The translations under genes and the position numbers were made by a program. Of a stretch of 7,463 nt of DNA, positions 1-5,637 are shown one piece after another (the first letter of the stretch is position 1; every line of letters starts with the position of its first letter). Location: the NCBI GenBank assembly GCA_017543645.1, contig JAFYFR010000072.1, positions 1-7,463 of the forward strand, in the 5' to 3' direction. A model generated the notes under the pieces. That model was not told the origin of the DNA, made no database searches, and saw only the letters and a list, made by a program, of their open reading frames with translations. This DNA comes from Bacteroidales bacterium. Lineage in GTDB: Bacteria; Bacteroidota; Bacteroidia; Bacteroidales; UBA3824.

Positions 1-2
1 AT

Positions 3-2432
3 GGAGAAATAGAGTTTGCAGTTACTGGAGGAACAGCGCCATATAAGTGTTCTATCGACGGCGGTCTGAATTTTTACGACGATAGATTCCATTTTGACAA
101 TTTGACTGCCGATATGCATTATATCATTAAAGTTCAGGATTTTAATGGCTGTGAAACTACGCCCCAAGAACTTGATCTCAATCAACCTTCCAGAGTTGAA
201 ATTACCGATGTTCAATTTGAAGATGTAAATACATGTTTTGGTGATAAAACCGGCACAATTACCATTATTGCAACAGGCGGCACAAATACTTTTAACTATT
301 CCATTATGCCTCAACGCAATGATTATCAGCCCGAAAATACTTTTGCCGTAGGAGCTGGTTTTTATTATCCAGAAGTCACCGACGGCGAAGGTTGCCAAGC
401 CTGGTATAAGGAGATTGAGATACGCCAGCCGTCGCAGGTATCGTTAATTTCTTGTTCGTCAGTAGATGAACTTAACAAGTGCCACGGCGATGCCAATGGT
501 ATGATTAATGTTCAGGTGGCTGGCGGTACTTCGCCGTATTATTTTACTATTGATAATTTTGGCAATAGCTCCAAGTCCGACAAAAAGTTCTATACATTTT
601 TCGATCTTCCTGCCAAAGAGGAATACAGCGTTCAGGTAAAAGACGACAGGGGCTGTTTGTCCGAAGTGCAAACAGTTGCCATATCCGAACCTACTCAGGT
701 AACCATTGAGATTGTTTCGCAGCAGGATGCCTCATGTTACGAAAAATCGGATGCCAAAGTGGTGCTAAAAGCCGAAGGCGGAACACCTAACTATTCTTAC
801 TCATTTACACGCCCAAGTGATGGCTTGTCGCGAGTGCAATCGGGCAACGAAATGATGTTGACCGCTGGTACGTATGATTTCAAGATAATTGATGCCAACC
901 AGTGCGAATCAGATGTAATCTCCACGACTCTCAGCCAGCCCAAAAAACTTTCATTCTCGCCCAAAATTGACGACGTGAACACATGCTATGGCGACAAAAA
1001 TGGCCGTATCTTAATTACGGCAGACGGCGGAACCGAGCCATATAGATACTATCTGTCTGATGTGGAGGGGCACGACCCCGAGGACAACATTTTCGATAAT
1101 CTCGAAAGCAAGAGCTACACCATCACGGTGGTAGACAAAAACAACTGCAAGGTGGAGTCCTCTAACAACTTTGTAAACCAACCAGAGGATCTTGTTATCT
1201 CCAATCTTCTTTACGAAGAAATTAGGGGCTGCAAAGGCACCCAAAACGGTTCTATCAGCTATGTCGTGTCAGGGGGTTACGGTGAATTGCGTTATAGTGT
1301 CGACGGAAAGAATTTTATTACCGGGGCGTCTATTTTTACAGGCCTTCCTGCCGGCAAATACCGGCCAATGGCAGTAGATAGCCGAGGCTGCTCTAAGATT
1401 TTGCCCGAAGTGGAATTGACCGAGCCCGACAAGCTTGAGATTACAGGCATTGAAACTACCGATGTCCATTGTTTCGGTTATTACGACGGCAACGCTACAA
1501 TCAAGGTGGTGGGTGGAAAAAAGTTTCAGGAAGAGTACCCTTACAAGTTTTTTTATCCAGACGTGGACGACCCTGTTAACTACGACGGCGTTTTTGCTGA
1601 TATAGGTGCCGGCACTTACGATATTATCATCAAAGACCAGTACGACTGCACTCTAACAACAAGCTTTACTATCAACCAGCCTGAAGAGATGAAGTTTACC
1701 CAAAAAGAGACCACCGATATTACTACATGTTTCGGCGACAGGCTTGGTACCGCCACCCTCATGGTTTCTGGCGGAATTGCTCCTATAACTTATACTGTTA
1801 ACGGCTATAATTATACCGAATCCAATGCAACAGGCAAGTTTACTGGTCTGCCTGCCTCGTCGTATGAGTTGTTGGCTACTGATGCCAACAACTGTGTGGT
1901 ATGGTCCGACGCTTTAATCAAACAACCCGAAAAAATTAGCTATTCTGCCAAGCTCGCCAACAAAATCGACTGCCACGGCGACGACGACGCAACTATAACC
2001 GTTTCGGTATCTGGTGGTACTGCTCCGTACAAGTTCTCTTTCGACGACGGTTTAACCTATCCCTACACCGAAACTTCTTACAACAATGTCAAACCAGGTG
2101 TCTATTATATCAAAGCCCAAGATTCAAAAGGTTGTACTCAATCTTACCATTCTGAAATCAAAATTGAAGAGCCGCCTCTGTTGGAAGCCGACTACGACAA
2201 ATACGATGTGATTTGTTATGTGGGCAATACAGGAAAGATTGTAGCAGTAGCCAAGGGCGGAACACGTCCATATCAGTTTTCGCTTGACGGCAAAGATTGG
2301 CAGTACAATACAGGCGTTTTCCACGACCTCACCGACAGCACATATTCCGTTTTGGTGAAGGACGCCAACAATTGCCAGGCCAAGCTTACCGACATAGTGA
2401 TTAACCGTCCGCCCAACGCCGCAGGTTTTACC
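3..2432 (+). repeat. Array of SprB-like protein repeats (1 partial + 9 complete, about 246 bases each)
   Basis: Each unit opens with a C-F/Y/H-G-D-like block, then a G-x-I-x-V stretch, a GGT-x-PY-like turn, an F-x-L-x-A-G-x-Y-like stretch, a D-x-N/x-G-C block and a Q/E-P linker. The opening cysteines lie at residues 78, 160, 245, 328, 410, 490, 576, 657 and 738 (steps of 80-86). The second cysteines lie at 50 (partial unit), 131, 218, 301, 382, 463, 549, 631, 711 and 791. Copies have diverged at DNA level: the VNTC units near 225 and 975 encode the same start with different codons. This is therefore an old protein-level duplication, not a recent tandem repeat. The match to SprB repeats is by pattern and memory of the family. 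Confidence 0.88.
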
Positions 2433-3695
2433 CTTGACAAGTACGAAGGATGTTCGCCCTTGAAAGTAACAATGACTCAGAATAATAGCGGAGGCATCAC
2501 CGACTACTTTATTTCCAATGGCGACGAACTTTACGGCTATACCGGACCTGCGAGTTACGTGTTCCGCAACACCACCGGGCACACTCAGACATTTACCATC
2601 AAGGCTGCTATGATTCAGGTTAATGGCCCAGGCTGCATTGATACGGCAACGGTTTCTGTTAAAGTGTTGTCGCAGCCAGTCAGCAACGTGGTGTTTATCA
2701 ACGATTCGTCGGTTTATCCCGAAACCACTGCCTATTTTAGCAATCTTACGCAGCACATCACATCCGCCAAATGGGATTTCGGCGACGGAACATATTCCGA
2801 CAATATCGAGGAAACCTCCCACACCTACGAGCATTGCGGCAGATACAACATCGTACTTATCCAGAACGACGGAGTATGCGTTGACACCGTTATCCAGCCT
2901 TTCGTTATAGAAGGGCGACCGATAATGGCCGCCATAAAGGCTGACAAACAGGAAGGCTGCCAGCCCGTAAAGGTAAAACTCGAGGACATCTCGGTTAACA
3001 GCGACTCCTGTGTTTGGGATTTTGGCGACGGCACCACAAGCACTTTGAGCCAAGTGGAACATACTTTTGAAGGCGCAGGCGATTACGAAATAACCCTTAC
3101 CGCATACGGCGACTGCGGAGCAGCTAACAAAGCCATACGCACCTTGCATGTGTATCCCAAGCCAAGCGCGGGATTCGATCAGAACGCCGACACATTGTAC
3201 GAAGGTCAGACTCTGCGTCTCAGTAACCAGTCGTCCGACAGCGATTATTTCAGATGGGATTTTGGCGACGGTAAAAAATCCGAAGAGAAAAACCCGTCGC
3301 ACCTATACCAAATGGGCGGAACATTCTCTATCAAGTTGGTTGTTAAATCAGGAAACTCCTGCACCGACTCTGTTTACGTCAAAAACGCCGTAACCATTAT
3401 CAAATCCCCGATAGTAGTTTTCCCAAATGCGTTTACACCCGATGCCGATGGACTCAACGATGTTTTTGAGCCAGTGCATGGCGATGTGGCAAAATTCAAG
3501 ATGGTGATTCTCAACAAGAAGGGACAGATTATGTATAAAAGCGAGGACATACGCCAAGGCTGGGACGGCACACACAACGGAATACCTTGTCCAATGGGTG
3601 TGTATGTCTACAAGGTAAACTATGTGTTGCGCGATGAAAGTTTTTATGAGAAAACCGGTTACGTAGTTTTGCTCCGAAACATGGGAAAAAAATAG
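3..3695 (+). CDS. Giant SprB-repeat/PKD surface adhesin with T9SS type B sorting domain (5' end outside window)
   Basis: The reading frame is open from the window edge to the TAG at 3693-3695, giving 1230 residues. The first in-frame ATG (102) is internal, because repeat sequence such as VTGGTAPYK is already read before it. Numbering from base 3, the order is: a partial SprB-like repeat (about 1-74), nine full repeats (about 75-810), a degenerate PKD-like unit (about 811-905, opening GCSPLKV), three PKD domains with WDFGDG at 924, 1005 and 1085, and a C-terminal domain (1140-1230) opening FPNAFTPDADGLNDVFEP. That ending is the gliding-motility-associated/CHU_C type B signal, which directs export by T9SS. 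In Flavobacterium johnsoniae, SprB is a mobile gliding adhesin; relatives also act in attachment. No catalytic domain is visible, so adhesion is the inferred role. No SprF/PorP-like gene follows. The signal peptide and full length are unknown. Family and export route are secure; the ligand and any gliding role are not. Confidence 0.93.
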   Translation, partial: GEIEFAVTGGTAPYKCSIDGGLNFYDDRFHFDNLTADMHYIIKVQDFNGCETTPQELDLNQPSRVEITDVQFEDVNTCFGDKTGTITIIATGGTNTFNYSIMPQRNDYQPENTFAVGAGFYYPEVTDGEGCQAWYKEIEIRQPSQVSLISCSSVDELNKCHGDANGMINVQVAGGTSPYYFTIDNFGNSSKSDKKFYTFFDLPAKEEYSVQVKDDRGCLSEVQTVAISEPTQVTIEIVSQQDASCYEKSDAKVVLKAEGGTPNYSYSFTRPSDGLSRVQSGNEMMLTAGTYDFKIIDANQCESDVISTTLSQPKKLSFSPKIDDVNTCYGDKNGRILITADGGTEPYRYYLSDVEGHDPEDNIFDNLESKSYTITVVDKNNCKVESSNNFVNQPEDLVISNLLYEEIRGCKGTQNGSISYVVSGGYGELRYSVDGKNFITGASIFTGLPAGKYRPMAVDSRGCSKILPEVELTEPDKLEITGIETTDVHCFGYYDGNATIKVVGGKKFQEEYPYKFFYPDVDDPVNYDGVFADIGAGTYDIIIKDQYDCTLTTSFTINQPEEMKFTQKETTDITTCFGDRLGTATLMVSGGIAPITYTVNGYNYTESNATGKFTGLPASSYELLATDANNCVVWSDALIKQPEKISYSAKLANKIDCHGDDDATITVSVSGGTAPYKFSFDDGLTYPYTETSYNNVKPGVYYIKAQDSKGCTQSYHSEIKIEEPPLLEADYDKYDVICYVGNTGKIVAVAKGGTRPYQFSLDGKDWQYNTGVFHDLTDSTYSVLVKDANNCQAKLTDIVINRPPNAAGFTLDKYEGCSPLKVTMTQNNSGGITDYFISNGDELYGYTGPASYVFRNTTGHTQTFTIKAAMIQVNGPGCIDTATVSVKVLSQPVSNVVFINDSSVYPETTAYFSNLTQHITSAKWDFGDGTYSDNIEETSHTYEHCGRYNIVLIQNDGVCVDTVIQPFVIEGRPIMAAIKADKQEGCQPVKVKLEDISVNSDSCVWDFGDGTTSTLSQVEHTFEGAGDYEITLTAYGDCGAANKAIRTLHVYPKPSAGFDQNADTLYEGQTLRLSNQSSDSDYFRWDFGDGKKSEEKNPSHLYQMGGTFSIKLVVKSGNSCTDSVYVKNAVTIIKSPIVVFPNAFTPDADGLNDVFEPVHGDVAKFKMVILNKKGQIMYKSEDIRQGWDGTHNGIPCPMGVYVYKVNYVLRDESFYEKTGYVVLLRNMGKK
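2433..3416 (+). other. PKD-domain region of the adhesin (one degenerate, three canonical)
   Basis: Three copies of W-D-F-G-D-G start at residues 924 (base 2772), 1005 (3015) and 1085 (3255), so the beta-sandwich domains repeat every 80-81 residues. Each has the later H-x-Y/F and G-x-Y/F/D-x-I strands typical of PKD folds. The first unit starts GCSPLKV (Cys817) and has ISNGDE where WDFGDG is expected, so it is a decayed or divergent copy. A matching opener, GCQPVKV (Cys986), precedes the second canonical PKD. In T9SS adhesins such domains act as rigid spacers, which is the likely role here. Confidence 0.85.
3420..3692 (+). other. T9SS type B C-terminal sorting domain (CHU_C/gliding-associated CTD)
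   Basis: Residues 1140-1230 (91 residues) begin FPNAFTPDADGLNDVFEP, continue through ILNKKGQIMYKSED and GWDGTHNG, and end with GVYVYKVNY and a short basic tail (NMGKK). These are the family landmarks: F-x-P-N-x-F-T-P-D-x-D-G-x-N-D, a N-R/K-x-G-x-x-x-Y/F strand, W-D-G, and G-x-Y-x-Y. In Flavobacterium johnsoniae, type B CTDs are longer-range signals than type A and generally need a PorP/SprF-family partner. The family match is one of the clearest in the window. Confidence 0.93.
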
Positions 3696-3732
3696 AAAAA
3701 ATGTTTTCGTAATAAAAAAAATGCTTTGTATC

Positions 3733-3764
3733 TTTAACAAAAATTTATAAAATCCGTATTTTTA
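3733..3764 (+). promoter_or_regulatory. Weak candidate promoter for the 3800 lipoprotein gene
   Basis: The 104-base gap 3696-3799 is very A/T-rich and has no hairpin that looks like a terminator for the adhesin gene. TATTTTTA at 3757-3764 matches the Bacteroidota -7 consensus TAnnTTTG in all but the last base. TTTA at 3733-3736, one base from the -33 TTTG, lies 20 bases upstream of it. In DNA this A/T-rich such matches arise easily, and read-through from the adhesin gene is equally possible. Confidence 0.25.
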
Positions 3765-3799
3765 AAAACTCTTACTAAAATTAATACATTACCTACAAA

Positions 3800-4639
3800 A
3801 TGAACAACGTAAATAAAACTTTACTGCTGTGTTTAGCCGGAATAATGGTGGTGTCGCTCTTCCAATCGTGTACGGGAGGAGAACAGAATACAGGGCAAAC
3901 ACAAAGCATCGACACAACCAATTCTATCAGCGACAACGCTTACGACGAAGCTAAGTACATCTTTTACTCGCTTCCTTCGCCTGTAGAAACCGCGTTGATA
4001 CTCGAACAGCTCGGCATCAAGTACAACGACGAGTATCTGAGCCCTGCCGCTAACGTAAACCGTTATAACACTCAGACATCGCAGGCTCTAAACCTTGGTA
4101 TTTATTCAGCCGACTTGAGCTTCTGCGCGCTTTACGAACAAAACCAGGCTGCCATCGACTATCTCGCCGCTGTGAAAAAACTCTCTGAGCAACTCGGCAT
4201 AATGGGATTCTTCAACGACAGCACCATACAGAAAATACAGGACAATATGGACAACAAGAACAAAATCGTCTCTATTGTTTCTGACTGCTACACACGCTCC
4301 ACCAACTTCCTCGAAGAGGACGAGCGCAACGAAATAGCATCCACCGTATTGGTAGGCGGCTGGGTAGAGGGTTTGTATATCTCGCTCAAGATGCTTGAGA
4401 CTCTCCCCTCCGAAGACAACAACATCGACGACATTGTCAAAAATCAGAAGTTCTCGCTCGACGACATGCTCGGACTGCTTACCCTGTTTTCCAAAAACGA
4501 GGGAATAGCCACGCTGCTCGGTCAGATGCAGCAGCTCAAGACTATTTATGACAAAGTAGGCACATCCAAAGTTGACCGCAATATCTATTCGCAGCTGACA
4601 CAGAAAATTTCAGAAATTAGAAACGAGTATATTCAATAA
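3800..4639 (+). CDS. Uncharacterised Bacteroidota lipoprotein (279 aa)
   Basis: The N-terminus (MNNVNK, a hydrophobic stretch to about residue 21, then LFQSC) is a lipoprotein signal with lipidated Cys24. The -3 residue is Phe, looser than the classical lipobox but tolerated in this phylum. A short flexible linker rich in T, Q, G, N and S (25-45) follows, then a mostly helical, acidic soluble domain. Landmarks are LPSPVETA (58-65), ALNLGIYSADLS (96-107) and GGWVEGLYIS in the middle. I recall similar LPSP-x-ETA / LNLGIYSADL proteins as a conserved hypothetical lipoprotein family in Bacteroidota, with no known function. No enzyme motif is visible. The TGGEQN after Cys24 is poorer in acidic residues than a strong surface-export signal, so the protein may face the periplasm. 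The start has no Shine-Dalgarno, as usual here. The next gene starts 18 bases on, which suggests an operon. Confidence 0.85.
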   Translation: MNNVNKTLLLCLAGIMVVSLFQSCTGGEQNTGQTQSIDTTNSISDNAYDEAKYIFYSLPSPVETALILEQLGIKYNDEYLSPAANVNRYNTQTSQALNLGIYSADLSFCALYEQNQAAIDYLAAVKKLSEQLGIMGFFNDSTIQKIQDNMDNKNKIVSIVSDCYTRSTNFLEEDERNEIASTVLVGGWVEGLYISLKMLETLPSEDNNIDDIVKNQKFSLDDMLGLLTLFSKNEGIATLLGQMQQLKTIYDKVGTSKVDRNIYSQLTQKISEIRNEYIQ

Positions 4640-4657
4640 TCAAAACAACCTGAACGT

Positions 4658-5101
4658 ATGAAGAAGTTAGCACTCATTTTTGCTTTATTGGCATTATTCT
4701 TAGCCTTGCCTCAGAGCGGTAAGGCGCAATGCAAAGAGTTTACAGAGAACCAAGTGCTGCCACTGCTCGAGGATTATGTTATCAGCGGCAGGTACAGCGC
4801 AGTCAAGCTCTACGAGGGTGAAGAAATCTTGATTTTTAAGACCCTCAGCAACGGAATCTCCTACAGATTTATTGTAAAAGGAGACGAACAGCTGCCCGGC
4901 GACATCGAATTTTCGGTAGAGGACTGGGACGGCGAAAAAATCTACAGCAATAAGTCGGACAATTTCAAAAACGTCTGGGATTACGAGTGTAACAAAACTC
5001 AGAGAATCAAGATTTTTGTGAAAGTCCCCCCGGCTGCCAAAAGTAGCGCGGAGCCTCAACGAGGATGCGTAACTATACTTAGCGGTATCAAAGCATCTTA
5101 G
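4658..5101 (+). CDS. Uncharacterised small secreted protein (147 aa)
   Basis: A signal peptide (MKKLALIFALLALFLALPQ, then SGKA) is cleaved most plausibly after Ala23. Mature Gln24-Cys25 then begins a chain of about 124 residues. KAQC is a poor lipobox, so signal peptidase I is favoured. The body alternates polar and hydrophobic residues like a beta-sandwich. It has NGISYRFIV, EDWDGEKIY around Trp90, NFKNVWDYEC (Trp107, Cys111), a strand IKIFVKVPP and a terminal RGCVTILSGIK (Cys137). I remember this pattern (LPLLE-Y near the start, -YRF-V, a D-x-x-x-x-I-Y/F-x-N-K segment and terminal GCVTIL-G) from an uncharacterised Bacteroidota family. Function is unknown. It is probably co-transcribed with the lipoprotein 18 bases upstream. 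Cys25, Cys111 and Cys137 could form a disulfide. Confidence 0.82.
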   Translation: MKKLALIFALLALFLALPQSGKAQCKEFTENQVLPLLEDYVISGRYSAVKLYEGEEILIFKTLSNGISYRFIVKGDEQLPGDIEFSVEDWDGEKIYSNKSDNFKNVWDYECNKTQRIKIFVKVPPAAKSSAEPQRGCVTILSGIKAS

Positions 5102-5205
5102 GAGATTCACGGTTTAATTCAAAAAAAACAAGTTCATTTTCCTCTCTTCGGAGCAACTATCTGAATAAACAATCAATATTGTAGAATTATAAAAAACGAC
5201 AAACT

Positions 5206-5427
5206 ATGAAAAAATTTTTGTTTATCATCGCGCTCACGCTCTTCTCTACCTCGTTGACCATGGCTCAGACATCTTCTACGAGCAAAGGTAAAAAGCAATC
5301 TACAACACAGACCACCGACAACAACGGCTCGTCTGTAACCAACAACAACGGAAATAGTTCTTCTCAGAACAATAATGCCGCCCGTAAGCCCACGAGCAAA
5401 GGCAAGAAGAAATCTAAGAAGAGTTAA
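5206..5427 (+). CDS. Small exported basic low-complexity protein (73 aa)
   Basis: A clean signal peptide (MKKFLFIIALTLFSTSLTMA) precedes Gln21, leaving a mature chain of about 53 residues. That chain has three parts: TSSTSKGKK, a neutral centre made almost wholly of N, S, T, Q and G, and a basic tail ARKPTSKGKKKSKKS. TSKGKK occurs in both ends. The mature part has ten Lys, one Arg and one Asp, so it is strongly cationic. No fold, cysteine or enzyme motif is seen, and it is probably disordered. The signal peptide, in-frame stop and a strong terminator 26 bases after the stop support a real gene. It lies 104 bases after the secreted protein and no convincing promoter is seen, so it may be a third member of that unit. 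Function is unknown; binding to acidic polymers (LPS, polysaccharide, DNA) is only a guess from charge. Confidence 0.75.
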   Translation: MKKFLFIIALTLFSTSLTMAQTSSTSKGKKQSTTQTTDNNGSSVTNNNGNSSSQNNNAARKPTSKGKKKSKKS

Positions 5428-5452
5428 TTGTTTTTTGATGTAACAATCCAAC

Positions 5453-5485
5453 ACCGTCGTGCTTATCTGTGCGGCGGTTTTTTTT
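5453..5485 (+). terminator. Strong intrinsic terminator after the small basic protein gene
   Basis: Bases 5454-5462 pair with 5469-5477 in a nine-pair stem (six Watson-Crick and three G-U pairs) around the six-base loop TTATCT. Eight T residues follow at 5478-5485, and A5453 can extend the stem by pairing with T5478. This should end transcription of the envelope block before ppdK. Confidence 0.88.
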
Positions 5486-5522
5486 GTAGTTTTAGGCGTG
5501 ATGCCTGCCATATTTTATTTTC

Positions 5523-5541
5523 TTTGAAAAAAAAATTCAAA
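5523..5541. promoter_or_regulatory. Inverted repeat around an A-tract upstream of the ppdK promoter
   Basis: TTTGAA (5523-5528) and TTCAAA (5536-5541) form a perfect six-base inverted repeat around seven A residues; the whole A run is nine bases (5527-5535). Its centre is about 50 bases before the start site predicted from the -7 element, where an activator or a bent A-tract could act. The spacing does not match CRP/FNR-type sites. In A/T-rich DNA it may be chance. Confidence 0.3.
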
Positions 5542-5569
5542 ACAGTATACACAGAATTAAAATTAATTT

Positions 5570-5577
5570 TATATTTG
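5570..5577 (+). promoter_or_regulatory. -7 element of the ppdK promoter (TATATTTG)
   Basis: TATATTTG matches the Bacteroidota primary sigma factor -7 consensus TAnnTTTG exactly. It implies a start near 5583-5585 and an untranslated leader of about 55 bases. The -33 position (about 5546-5549, TATA) is a poor match to TTTG. The leader just before the ATG is A-rich (5618-5627) with no Shine-Dalgarno, as expected for this phylum. A 12-base palindrome AAAATTAATTTT (5559-5570) abuts the element. Confidence 0.6.
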
Positions 5578-5637
5578 CAAAACAGAACTATTAGTACACA
5601 ATTAAATATTTTTAACTAAAAAAAATTATAAACATTT

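Noticed and set aside
102..104. ATG as the start of the adhesin gene
   Set aside because: The frame stays open to the window edge, and the bases before it already encode repeat sequence (VTGGTAPYK). This Met is therefore internal and the real start lies upstream.
225..2440. Regular spacing of about 246 bases as a CRISPR or DNA satellite
   Set aside because: The period is that of protein repeats. The DNA copies differ widely at synonymous sites and there are no short identical repeats with spacers.
2124..3302. Long open frame on the minus strand (392 codons)
   Set aside because: It lies wholly inside the well-supported adhesin gene. Its translation has no recognisable domain and no plausible start region. 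It is explained by the codon choice of the + strand gene.
5142..5151. CTC-TTCG-GAG mini-hairpin as a terminator after the 4658 gene
   Set aside because: It has a UUCG-type loop but only three base pairs and no following T run, so it cannot be supported as a terminator.
5428..5619. Open frame of 63 codons after the small basic protein
   Set aside because: It runs through the terminator hairpin, T-tract and promoter region, and its translation is not protein-like.
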